Assembly: GCA_003154555.1 (NCBI GenBank)
Contig: PMDT01000361.1
Location: 1 to 8,585, forward strand
DNA: 8,585 nucleotides
Origin: Spirochaetaceae bacterium
Lineage (GTDB): Bacteria; Spirochaetota; Spirochaetia; SZUA-6; Fen-1364
Reading direction: 5' to 3'
Shown here: positions 1-7,432 of the stretch, one piece after another
Layout: each line of letters begins with the position of its first letter
Numbering within the stretch: position 1 is the stretch's first letter
Notes under the pieces: model-generated
What the model saw: the letters and a program-made list of their open reading frames with translations, nothing else
Database searches by the model: none
What the model was told of the DNA's origin: nothing
Position numbers and translations under genes: made by a program

Positions 1-1360
1 AGTCGTGGGCGACGCCTCCCGCCAGTCTCCCGACGGCCTCCATCTTCTGGGCCTGGAGGAAGAGCTCCTCCTTGCGCAGCTCTTCGGTGATGTCGCGCAG
101 TATTCCCACGAAGTTCACCACCCTGCCGTTTCTGTCGCGAACGGCAGAGAGAGAAGACTCCGCCGTATAGGAAGAGCCGTCCTTCCTGCGATTCACCGTG
201 CGTCCGTGCCACGCGCCCTCGGAACGTGCCGTTTCCTGCATCGCGCGGCAGAGCTCGTCCGCGAAACCCATCATGCTGCAGGCCGAGCGCCCGATCGCAT
301 CTGCGCGGACATAGCCGCTGATCTGCTCGAAGCTGAGATTCACGTAATGGACGACTCCCTCGACGTCCATGAAGAAAATGGCATCAGATATCTGCTCGGC
401 GGCGGCGCTCAGGCGCAGGTGGTCGGCCTCCAGGCGGATGCGGATCAGCGCGCTGGAAAGCTCTGCGGCAACGCTTGAAAGCAGCGCCATCTTCTCCTGC
501 CCGAAGAGATCAGGCTCGGTCGCCGCCAATCCCAGCGCGCCAACCGGGCGACCGTCCACCGACAACGGGAGCAGCGCGAGCGATGTGACCCCCTGCGACA
601 GGAGCCGTTCGTGCAGGGCGGCCACGTCGTGCTGTTCGGCAAGGCGATTCACCTGCAGGGAGTGCGTGAGATGGGAAAGAAGCTGCCCCATGGGGGCGGT
701 TGCGTAAAGGACGGCGTGGCCGAGAAAAGACAGACCCCTCACCGCGCAGCTTTCGGCGACGACGACAGCGCTTGTGCGCGTCTCGTTGGCGAGGGCGACG
801 AATGTCAGGGAGGCACCGAATGCGTTGGCGAGCTCGTCACATGCACGCTGGAGAAATGTGTGCTCGTCCGCGCTCGTGGCCGACGCCGCGATAATGGCGC
901 TGAAGAGGGCGCGCTCCTTGTTGCGGCGGAGTATCTGCTCATCGGCCTGGAGCTTCGCCGCGCGCTCCCGACGCGCCGCGAGCGCCTGGCTGATGGCAGG
1001 CCCCAGGCGCGCAAGGCGATCCTTGATCAGGTAGTCGGTGGCCCCGCTTTTCATGCAGGCGACGGGTGCTTCCTCGTTGGTGCTGCCCGTGACCACGATG
1101 AAGGGAATGTCGAGATGCCGCGCCTGGAGGACGCGCAAGGCGCGCAGGGCGTCGAACCGGGGCAGGGAATAGTCGGCGAGGATAAGGTCGAGATCGGGCG
1201 ACAGCGCCCGGGTGTAGTCGTCCTCATTTTCGACGCGACGGACCTCCGGATCGAAACCGGCCAGTCGGAGCTCACGCACGACCAGCTCGACGTCGGCATC
1301 GAGGTCTTCCAGGATCAGCGTGCGCAGGGGTGTTGCCGCAACAGAGTCCCTGTCCTTCAC
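1..1360 (-). CDS. Hybrid sensor histidine kinase, receiver-GAF-PAS-HisKA (partial, C-terminus beyond window)
   Basis: A two-component signalling protein read on the minus strand; 453 codons are visible and the gene runs off the left edge. Residues about 12-125 are a receiver domain with the acidic pair E18/D19, phospho-acceptor D63 in an LILADYSLP context, T91 and K113. Residues about 153-308 look like a GAF sensor domain and about 315-435 a PAS domain (QISDAIFFMD ... GILRDITEE). The visible part ends in a HisKA H-box, QKMEAVGRLAGGVAHD, with the predicted phospho-acceptor H452; the catalytic ATPase domain should lie outside. No membrane segment is seen, so it is probably cytoplasmic. The start is a GTG preceded by AAGGGAG about 8 bases upstream; an in-frame TAG upstream with no ATG between supports it. 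The signal sensed cannot be told. The gene is divergent from imuA, and no functional link to the repair operon is shown. Confidence 0.9.
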   Translation of the reverse strand, partial: MKDRDSVAATPLRTLILEDLDADVELVVRELRLAGFDPEVRRVENEDDYTRALSPDLDLILADYSLPRFDALRALRVLQARHLDIPFIVVTGSTNEEAPVACMKSGATDYLIKDRLARLGPAISQALAARRERAAKLQADEQILRRNKERALFSAIIAASATSADEHTFLQRACDELANAFGASLTFVALANETRTSAVVVAESCAVRGLSFLGHAVLYATAPMGQLLSHLTHSLQVNRLAEQHDVAALHERLLSQGVTSLALLPLSVDGRPVGALGLAATEPDLFGQEKMALLSSVAAELSSALIRIRLEADHLRLSAAAEQISDAIFFMDVEGVVHYVNLSFEQISGYVRADAIGRSACSMMGFADELCRAMQETARSEGAWHGRTVNRRKDGSSYTAESSLSAVRDRNGRVVNFVGILRDITEELRKEELFLQAQKMEAVGRLAGGVAHD

Positions 1361-1479
1361 CGCGTCACTCCCTTTTTCGGCAGGGCAAGGCTATGCATCT
1401 TCGGCCAGCACATGTACAAGCTGAGTTTCTCCATGCCCATATGCATTGCCTCGATAGCATTCAGCAATCCGCGTGCCAT
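1357..1479 (-). CDS. Possible 40-residue leader ORF overlapping the kinase start
   Basis: On the minus strand an ATG at 1479 opens a 40-codon frame beginning MARGLLNAIEAMHMG and ending PKKGVTR. Its TGA shares bases with the GTG start of the sensor kinase (GTGA overlap), the arrangement typical of translational coupling. The kinase ribosome-binding site lies inside this frame. No convincing Shine-Dalgarno precedes ATG 1479, although several internal ATGs (for example the MGMEK start) could be used instead. I recognise no family. It may be a small protein, a leader peptide or chance. Confidence 0.25.
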   Translation of the reverse strand: MARGLLNAIEAMHMGMEKLSLYMCWPKMHSLALPKKGVTR

Positions 1480-1500
1480 TCGCCGGGGAGTTGGCAAGAA

Positions 1501-1516
1501 CAACGCAAAAGCGTTG
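1501..1516. repeat. Perfect short inverted repeat in the divergent intergenic region
   Basis: CAACGC-AAAA-GCGTTG, a 6-base stem with a 4-base loop, lies between the sensor kinase and imuA next to an AT-rich run (about 1515-1555). It could be a small hairpin in the kinase 5' leader or a binding site for a dimeric regulator. There is no T-tract right after it on the plus strand and none convincing on the minus strand, so it is not called a terminator. The rest of 1361-1617 shows no clear gene beyond the possible 40-residue ORF. Confidence 0.35.
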
Positions 1517-1617
1517 CATAGCATTAAGTCATACTGAGTAAATAATTAATGAATACCCATGCAAATGCGGTGAAAATACACAAAAAGCGCGGAGCCGGTC
1601 AGCTATGCGTAAATAGA

Positions 1618-1654
1618 GATTGTTCCATGAGAATGGAACACTGTCGGAACAATC
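1618..1654. promoter_or_regulatory. Three-half-site operator cluster, candidate LexA/SOS box of the imuA operon
   Basis: Three copies of one half-site are packed here: TGTTCC at 1621-1626, GGAACA at 1635-1640 and GGAACA at 1646-1651. They form nested symmetries. TGTTCCAT-N4-ATGGAACA (1621-1640) is a perfect inverted repeat. GATTGTTCC-N19-GGAACAATC (1618-1654) is a second perfect inverted repeat. GGAACA-N5-GGAACA is a direct repeat that contains GAAC-N7-GAAC (1636-1650). The reverse complement of that pair is GTTC-N7-GTTC, the LexA box known from Alphaproteobacteria. Because imuA-imuB-dnaE2 cassettes are usually LexA-controlled, an SOS operator is the natural reading. The site lies about 80 bp before the imuA start and upstream of the best promoter match, so which promoter it controls, and whether LexA is the protein bound, are inference. 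Confidence 0.6.
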
Positions 1655-1696
1655 AAAAAACGCTCGATGCCAGTGCAGGCCCTCCCCTTTCAACCC

Positions 1697-1725
1697 TTGA
1701 CGGAGTACTTAACATATGTTACCCT
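1697..1725 (+). promoter_or_regulatory. Sigma70-like promoter for imuA-imuB-dnaE2
   Basis: TTGACG (1697-1702) and TACCCT (1720-1725) are separated by the optimal 17 bases. The -35 box is near consensus, the -10 box only fair. Transcription would start near 1731-1733, essentially on the imuA start codon (ATG 1735, or GTG 1732), which would make the message nearly leaderless. The half-site cluster ends about 42 bp upstream of the -35 box, an unusual place for a simple repressor, so another promoter closer to the cluster cannot be excluded. Confidence 0.4.
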
Positions 1726-1734
1726 TTTATTGTG

Positions 1735-2367
1735 ATGCCCGAGCGAGCCCTCGCACCGCAGTTCGTGTCAGATATTGACGTGTTTCGCGCCACGGAATTG
1801 AAAGCTGCCGATCGTGGGGCATCATGGGCTTTTGACGGCCTGGTGGGAATACTCGCGGAGATTTCGGAGGAAAACGCCTCGGGCGCTGTCAGCTTCGCGG
1901 CTGAGATCATTGCGGAAGCCCAGGCTCATAATGAACCAGTTGCGTGGGTTGCCGGGTCGGACTCCGTTTTTTTTCCACCAGACCTGGCGGAACGTGGAAT
2001 AGTACTTTCCGCGGTGGCAGTTATTCGCGTCGGAGGAGAAGCGGACTCCCTGACGGCGACAGAATGGCTGGTCCGTTCGGGAGCGCTCGGGCTCGTCATC
2101 GTGGATACTGAGGCGGCATGGAATGTCAGTGATTCCGCCCTGGGCCGACTCCAGAAGCTTGCGGAACACAGCCGGACCGCCGTGCTTTTCCTCACCCGCA
2201 AGCGCAGTTGCCACCCTTCCCTCGGTTCGCGGATAACCCTCCGCGGAAGCATGACCAGGTCCGATGCGGGGCCCTTCCAGGTGCACATTCATGCACTGAA
2301 GGACAAGAGATCCAACATGAGTGCCAGACAGACAAGGCAGTACAATGGGCCTCCTGGCTTGTATTAG
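1735..2367 (+). CDS. imuA: ImuA, RecA-like accessory protein of the ImuB-DnaE2 mutasome
   Basis: First gene of the mutagenic repair operon, 210 residues. It has the ImuA layout: an N-terminal 'VFRATEL' segment (about 16-22), a RecA-like core with 'EPVAWVAGSDSVFFPPDLAERGI' (67-89) matching the strand after the P-loop, a Walker-B-like VIVD (121-124), and a C-terminal end 'YNGPPGLY' like the GPxG tail of the family. Where RecA has GxxxxGKT, this protein reads SEENASGAVS (44-53), so the Walker A Lys-Thr is missing and ATP binding is doubtful. ImuA is known to support ImuB-DnaE2 translesion synthesis. ATG 1735 was chosen because family similarity begins there. The frame stays open back to 1549, but that stretch holds the operator and promoter and does not look like protein. 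No Shine-Dalgarno precedes 1735; GTG 1732 is an alternative. The 3' end overlaps imuB by 23 bp. Confidence 0.8.
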   Translation: MPERALAPQFVSDIDVFRATELKAADRGASWAFDGLVGILAEISEENASGAVSFAAEIIAEAQAHNEPVAWVAGSDSVFFPPDLAERGIVLSAVAVIRVGGEADSLTATEWLVRSGALGLVIVDTEAAWNVSDSALGRLQKLAEHSRTAVLFLTRKRSCHPSLGSRITLRGSMTRSDAGPFQVHIHALKDKRSNMSARQTRQYNGPPGLY

Positions 2368-3823
2368 CGTTGACGGTCTGCCGCTGCAGATCCTTCTGAA
2401 TGCAAACCCCGGCTGGGCAGGGACACCGGTTGCCGTGACAAGGGACGAAAAGCCGCAAAGTCCCATCCTGGCACTCAATGCCTGCGCGCGTGAGAAGGGA
2501 CTGACCGTCGGGATGCGATACGCGAACGCCCTCTCCATCGTGCCGAATCTTCGGGCACGCGATATGTCGGCGGATAGGATCGCGGAAGCCCGCAATCGAA
2601 TCGTCCATACGATCTCTGCATTCACGCCGGACATCGAGCTGTGTCCCTTCGATGACGACGCGCTCTGGGCATCGGCGGACGGGCTCAGGTCACTCTTCGG
2701 GACCGAGGCGCACTGGAGCCGTGAGGTGCTGAGGTCACTTGATGCGGAAGGCTTCAAGGCTGCCGTTGTTGTCGGCTTCACACGCTTCGGCACCTATGCA
2801 GCGGCCAGGTCCAGATCGCGCTCCACCGTGTTCGCCTCCCGTGAGGAAGAGCGCGCCCTGGTAGGCAGGTCTCCGGTCGACAGCCTGCCTCTGCCGCAAA
2901 GGACAAAGAGCACCCTGCGCAGGCTTGAGATTCGCACGATCGGACATTTCGTCTCTCTGCCGGAAGGGGAGATTGTCCGACGCTTCGGCAAAGACGCGGG
3001 AGTCTTGTTGAAGGCAATCCTTTCTGACGACCCGCTGCCTGTTCAGCCGCTCGCCATCGCAGAGACGGTACCGTCCCGTCGCCATCTCGATGCGCCGCTC
3101 ACGGATCTCAACCTGCTCATGCCGCACATCGATGAGCTCCTGGCGGTGGAGGCAGCGCGCGCGGAAGCTGCCCGTTCAGTGATCGCGGGGCTCACACTCA
3201 TCCTGCGCACGGAGGATGGCGATCTCACGACTGACCTGATCCGTCCTGCTGCCCCTACGCTCATGACGGCGCTGCTGGGGCGTCTCATCCTGCTTCGCCT
3301 CTCCGCGCGACAATTCTCTTCCGGCGTGGCGGAAATCGAGATGCACTCCGCAAGGAGCTCCCCCTCGCGGACGCAGGGGGAGCTTTTCAGGAGGGGCGGC
3401 GATTCCGGTGGAAATCCCGGTCGGGATCTCCCGGCGGGCGCGCGTGCATTCGCGGCAATTCGCGCGCGCTTCGGCAACGATGCCGTGGCATGCGCAGAGC
3501 TTCGGGACTCATGGCTCCCTGAACGTTCCTACGCATGGGTACCGATTCAGGGCCCTTCCCTGCCGGGGGCGCGGCCGGCGCCGCGGCCTGCCCCGAAACG
3601 CCTCAATGCGGTGCGCCGAATTCTCTACATGCCACAGCAGGGTCCGGAAGGCATGCGAACGGTGAAGGACCCATTCGTCGTCTCAGGTTCCTGGTGGGGC
3701 ACCGAGGCCAGGGACATTCCCTTCCATCGTGAGTATTCCTTCCATAGCTCAGAGCAGGGTTTGTTCTGGATATACCGGGACAGGCTTACCGGCTCGTTCT
3801 TCGTCCAGGGCGTCGTGGATTGA
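2345..3823 (+). CDS. imuB: ImuB, Y-family polymerase-like clamp-binding adaptor
   Basis: 492 residues. In studied systems ImuB has no polymerase activity and serves as a hub, binding the beta clamp, ImuA and DnaE2. The N-terminal half keeps the Y-family fold: 'CISVDGLPLQILLNANPGWAGTPVAV' in two blocks aligns with motif I, D103-D104 with the second catalytic motif, and an HhH-like segment sits near 180-225. By eye-alignment to Dpo4 the first catalytic Asp is S8, while D10 and D103 remain and the Glu is D104, so the metal site is incomplete. Q344-G-E-L-F348 is a candidate clamp-binding motif (QxxLF). A Pro/Arg linker (about 405-425) precedes a C-terminal region (SGSWWGTEARD ... FFVQGVVD) typical of ImuB. 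ATG 2345 is preferred because family similarity starts there. An in-frame GTG 2321 is possible; ribosome-binding signals are weak, consistent with coupling to imuA. Confidence 0.9.
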   Translation: MGLLACISVDGLPLQILLNANPGWAGTPVAVTRDEKPQSPILALNACAREKGLTVGMRYANALSIVPNLRARDMSADRIAEARNRIVHTISAFTPDIELCPFDDDALWASADGLRSLFGTEAHWSREVLRSLDAEGFKAAVVVGFTRFGTYAAARSRSRSTVFASREEERALVGRSPVDSLPLPQRTKSTLRRLEIRTIGHFVSLPEGEIVRRFGKDAGVLLKAILSDDPLPVQPLAIAETVPSRRHLDAPLTDLNLLMPHIDELLAVEAARAEAARSVIAGLTLILRTEDGDLTTDLIRPAAPTLMTALLGRLILLRLSARQFSSGVAEIEMHSARSSPSRTQGELFRRGGDSGGNPGRDLPAGARAFAAIRARFGNDAVACAELRDSWLPERSYAWVPIQGPSLPGARPAPRPAPKRLNAVRRILYMPQQGPEGMRTVKDPFVVSGSWWGTEARDIPFHREYSFHSSEQGLFWIYRDRLTGSFFVQGVVD

Positions 3824-3835
3824 GGCAGGCGCTCC

Positions 3836-6800
3836 GTGTACGTGCCCCTCTGGTGCAAGACCAACTTCTCTTTCCTCGAAGGTGCCAGCCATGCCGAAGA
3901 GCTGATCGAGACGGCTGACCGTCTTGGACTTCCCGCGGTAGCCATCACGGACCGCAACGGCGTCTACGGCATGGTCCGTGCCTTCGATGCCGCACGGCAG
4001 AGAAAAGTCAGGCTCATCACCGGCTCCCAGGTCTCCATCGATGATGGCTCCTCTGTAATCCTGCTCGCCCAGGACAGGGCAGGCTACGGCAACCTGTGCC
4101 GTCTCCTGTCCTGCGGACACCTCAGGAATGATAAGGGGACCTGCACTGTCTCGTGGCCCGAGGTGGGGGATCACGCGCCCGGGCTGGTTGCACTCTGGCT
4201 CAACGACCCGGCGGAGGCAGCACCGCGCGAGTCAGGGCTTCCGATACTCAAAGAGGCATTCGGGGATCGCGTTTATGCCATTGTCCGGCGGCATCGATGG
4301 GTGGATGACGTTTCCCGTGAGCGCACCACGAGGGAAAGCGCCGGCCGGTTCTCGATTCCCCTCGTTGCCGCCACCGAGGTTCTCTACCACGTGACGGATC
4401 GCCGCAGGCTCCAGGACGTCCTTGTGTGCATCAGGCACGGCACCACCCTGAGGGAAGCAGAGACGAGGCTCCTGCCGAATGACGAGCATGCCCTGAAATC
4501 TTCATCTGAGTTTTCAAGGCTCTACCGCGATTCGCCCGGCCTGGTGGAGGCGACACAGGAAGTCGCCGATCGTTGCCGCTTCTCCTTTGAGGAGCTCGTC
4601 TACAAATATCCCGATGAGGTGGTGCCCGCCGGCTTCACCACCGCAACATGGCTCCGGCACATCACGCTGGAAGGCGCGAAGGGACGTTACAAAAGCGAAA
4701 TCCCGGCTCCCGCCAGGGCTCTTCTGGAAAAGGAGCTGGCACTGATAGAGGAGCTTGGCTACTGCGGCTACTTCCTTACGATGTGGGAGCTGGTGCGCTT
4801 CTGCCGGGAGAAGGAGATCCTCTGCCAGGGACGGGGATCCGCGGCGAACTCCGTGGTCTGCTATTGCCTGGGGGTCACGTCGGTTGACCCGGTCAAGATG
4901 GACCTCCTCTTCGAACGCTTTCTGTCCCGTGAAAGGGCGGAACCTCCCGACATCGACCTGGACATCGAGCACAATCGCCGGGAAGAAGTCATCCAGCACA
5001 TGTATGAGAAGTATGGCCGGGACCGCGCCGCGATGGTGGCAAACGTCGTGCGCTACAGGAAGAGGTCGGCCCTCAGGGAAGTCGGCAAGGCATTCGGCAT
5101 ACCGGAGATCGTGCTGGATCACTGCGCGAAGCTTCTTGGGCATTGGGATGGGAATCTGGAAGCGGTCTTCCGGGAGGCGGGCATCGATCTTCCCGCGCAC
5201 CTGCTCGGACAGCTTGCGGAGCTCACCCGGCAGATCGTGGGCTTCCCGCGCCACCTGTCCATCCACCCGGGGGGCTTCCTGCTGGGAAGCGAGCCGGTGG
5301 ACACTATCGTCCCCATAGAGAATGCCACCATGGAAAAACGCACCGTCATCCAGTGGGACAAGACGGACATCGAAACGATGAACCTGTTCAAGGTGGATCT
5401 GCTGGGCCTGGGCGCGCTCACGCATCTGGACTACGCGTTTCGCCTTTTGAAGAGCCATTACGCTACCGATCTTTCCATGGCAACCATTCCGTCGGATGAC
5501 CGGGGCGTCTACGACATGGCCTGTCGGGCCGACACCGTGGGCGTGTTCCAGATCGAAAGCCGTGCGCAAATGGCGATGCTTCCCCGCCTCAAGCCCCGCA
5601 ATTATTACGACCTCGTGGTGGAGATCAGTCTCGTCAGACCCGGACCCATCACCGGGGGCATGGTCCATCCTTACCTCAGGAGACGCGCGGGCCAGGAGGC
5701 CGTCACGTACCCCCACCCGAGCCTGGAGCCGGTTCTCAGGAAGACACTCGGGGTCCCCCTCTTCCAGGAACAGGTGATGAAGCTCGCCATGGTGGCGGCG
5801 GACTATACGCCGGGAGAAGCGGACCAGCTCCGCCGGGACATGGCGGCGTGGAAACAGCGTGGAAAGATGGAAGGTCATCACGACCGCCTTGTATCCCGCA
5901 TGGTCGCCAGGGGAATAGAGCCGGCCTTCGCGGAGGGGGTCTTCAGCCAGATCCTCGGATTCGGCGAGTACGGCTTCCCCGAATCACATGCGGCAAGCTT
6001 TGCCCTGATCGCGTACGCGACAGCATACGTCCGGCACCACTACCCGGTGGTGTTCGCCTGCGCGCTCCTGAACGCCTGGCCATTCGGTTTCTATTCACCC
6101 GCAACCGTCATCGACGATTCCAGGCGCCACGGGGTGAAATTCCTGCCGGTCGACATCCTGCAGAGTCATTGGGACTGCACGCTGGAGCGTCAGCACGATG
6201 CGGCGGAGTACGCGGTACGCATAGGGCTCCGTTATGTGAAGGGGCTTGGCGACGGAGACTGGCAGCGCATCCAGGCATGGCGCGCCGGCGGCACGACATC
6301 CCGCCTGTCCGACTTCACATCTCAATGCAGGCTTCCACGCGATTCGATGGAGAGACTTGCGGAGCTGGGGGCTTTCGACTGTTTCGACAAGGAACGCCGC
6401 GAGGCACTCTGGGGGGTGCTGGACCGGGGAGATCGTCCTGCGAATCTCCTGGTGGGGGACTTCGACGAGATGCCCTCCTTCCGCCCCCTCAGCGCGGCGG
6501 AGGAAATCACGTGGGACTACCTTGCATCTGACCAGAGCCCGCGCGGTCACATGATGGAGCAGTACCGGTCACTCCTGGAGCATCAAGGTCTTCCTGATAC
6601 CGCCGCCGTCACCCGCATGGAGCACGGCCGCAAAGTTTCTGTTGCCGGATGCGCAATCTGCAGGCAGATGCCTTCAACGGCCTCGGGTGTACTCTTCATG
6701 ACCCTGGAAGACGAGACAGGCTTCGCGAATCTCGTGGTGTGGGAGAAAGTCTTCAAGCAGTATCGAACGCTGATCCTGACGAACTGGCTCCTGGGCGTCA

Positions 6801-6916
6801 CGGGGCGGCTCCAGATCGCAGACGGGGTGACGCACATTATCGCCGAATCTTTCTGGAAGCCGGATTTCGCCCATGAAAACGCCGGGGGCGCCCGTGCGAG
6901 TCATGATTTCAGGTAA
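3836..6916 (+). CDS. dnaE2: Error-prone DNA polymerase DnaE2 (ImuC), PolIII alpha-like
   Basis: 1026 residues, full length for the family. This C-family polymerase carries out lesion bypass and SOS mutagenesis with ImuA and ImuB. The N-terminal PHP domain begins 'YVPLWCKTNFSFLEGAS'; its metal-binding histidines are lost (W6, N10), as is common in DnaE2. The polymerase core shows GRGSAANS (332-339), catalytic PDIDLD with D372 and D374, 'IHPGG' (476-480) and FKVD with the likely third aspartate D521; the spacing fits E. coli PolIII alpha. An OB fold fills about 932-1008 (VSVAGCAICRQMP ... MTLEDETGFANLVVWEKVF). The long C-terminal clamp- and tau-binding tail of DnaE1 is absent, which separates DnaE2 from the replicative enzyme. 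The start is GTG, 12 bp after the imuB stop, behind a weak GAGGCAGG. No frameshift is seen. The gene ends 9 bp before the convergent minus-strand gene. Confidence 0.95.
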   Translation: MYVPLWCKTNFSFLEGASHAEELIETADRLGLPAVAITDRNGVYGMVRAFDAARQRKVRLITGSQVSIDDGSSVILLAQDRAGYGNLCRLLSCGHLRNDKGTCTVSWPEVGDHAPGLVALWLNDPAEAAPRESGLPILKEAFGDRVYAIVRRHRWVDDVSRERTTRESAGRFSIPLVAATEVLYHVTDRRRLQDVLVCIRHGTTLREAETRLLPNDEHALKSSSEFSRLYRDSPGLVEATQEVADRCRFSFEELVYKYPDEVVPAGFTTATWLRHITLEGAKGRYKSEIPAPARALLEKELALIEELGYCGYFLTMWELVRFCREKEILCQGRGSAANSVVCYCLGVTSVDPVKMDLLFERFLSRERAEPPDIDLDIEHNRREEVIQHMYEKYGRDRAAMVANVVRYRKRSALREVGKAFGIPEIVLDHCAKLLGHWDGNLEAVFREAGIDLPAHLLGQLAELTRQIVGFPRHLSIHPGGFLLGSEPVDTIVPIENATMEKRTVIQWDKTDIETMNLFKVDLLGLGALTHLDYAFRLLKSHYATDLSMATIPSDDRGVYDMACRADTVGVFQIESRAQMAMLPRLKPRNYYDLVVEISLVRPGPITGGMVHPYLRRRAGQEAVTYPHPSLEPVLRKTLGVPLFQEQVMKLAMVAADYTPGEADQLRRDMAAWKQRGKMEGHHDRLVSRMVARGIEPAFAEGVFSQILGFGEYGFPESHAASFALIAYATAYVRHHYPVVFACALLNAWPFGFYSPATVIDDSRRHGVKFLPVDILQSHWDCTLERQHDAAEYAVRIGLRYVKGLGDGDWQRIQAWRAGGTTSRLSDFTSQCRLPRDSMERLAELGAFDCFDKERREALWGVLDRGDRPANLLVGDFDEMPSFRPLSAAEEITWDYLASDQSPRGHMMEQYRSLLEHQGLPDTAAVTRMEHGRKVSVAGCAICRQMPSTASGVLFMTLEDETGFANLVVWEKVFKQYRTLILTNWLLGVTGRLQIADGVTHIIAESFWKPDFAHENAGGARASHDFR

Positions 6917-6925
6917 GCATACGGG

Positions 6926-7432
6926 CTATTTGAAAAGTATGACCTGCTTCTGGTACTCGTCGAAATGGCTGTGCGCATTCAGCAGGCTGTCCATGAAATC
7001 ATGCGTATCTTTCCTGTCGAATAAAAGCAAAGTAAAACTCTCATCCTTCTTGATCTCCACCACGACGTACGATGCCGCAGAGCCCTTTGTCTCGAATGTG
7101 ACCGTCACCAGCGCTCCGTCATCGGTTGAAAACCTTCCAACTTCCTGCCGATAGGAGATCGTGCTTTTGTGGGCAACAGCGATATCGATCTTCTTCGCGC
7201 CGATCTGCATGAGGCTCAGGAACTTGTCTGCCTCGGACAACTGAAACGGGTAGCTGTACGTTGCCCGGAGCCATATGCTCCCCTTGTCCGCGGGATTGTC
7301 CACCAGTGCAACCGAAATATCGGCGTGGTTGTAGCCGCTCTGCGCATGCGAGCTTCCCACGACCTGCGCCCCAAGGCTGAGCGCTGCAAAAGAGAAAAGC
7401 GAGAAGAAGGCCATCGTCACGAATCTTTTCAT
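6926..7432 (-). CDS. Small exported protein of unknown function
   Basis: 168 residues. The N-terminus MKRFVTMAFFSLFSFAALSLG is a clear Sec signal peptide, with likely cleavage after SHA (near residue 30) or SLG; there is no lipobox cysteine, so a periplasmic or secreted soluble protein is expected. The mature part alternates beta-type stretches (SIWLRATYSYPF, ALVTVTFETKG, ASYVVVEIKKDESFTLLLF) and ends with a helical-looking segment. I recognise no family. ATG 7432 is supported by AGGGAG at 7438-7443 with 5-base spacing and by the signal peptide starting there; the frame stays open upstream to 8128, but that part is antisense to the next gene and is not believed. It converges on dnaE2 with no visible terminator between them, so transcripts may overlap. 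Confidence 0.8.
   Translation of the reverse strand: MKRFVTMAFFSLFSFAALSLGAQVVGSSHAQSGYNHADISVALVDNPADKGSIWLRATYSYPFQLSEADKFLSLMQIGAKKIDIAVAHKSTISYRQEVGRFSTDDGALVTVTFETKGSAASYVVVEIKKDESFTLLLFDRKDTHDFMDSLLNAHSHFDEYQKQVILFK

Noticed and set aside
611..1537. 308-codon plus-strand open frame
   Set aside because: Antisense shadow of the receiver-GAF-PAS kinase, whose domains and motifs are unmistakable.
1549..1734. N-terminal extension of imuA from ATG 1549 (or 1627)
   Set aside because: The stretch contains the symmetric operator and promoter, is compositionally unlike the rest, and ImuA similarity starts only after 1735.
1822..2793. 323-codon minus-strand open frame
   Set aside because: Antisense to imuA and imuB; no recognisable protein features.
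4514..5881. 455-codon minus-strand open frame
   Set aside because: Antisense to the catalytic core of dnaE2; a GC-rich shadow frame with no domain signal.
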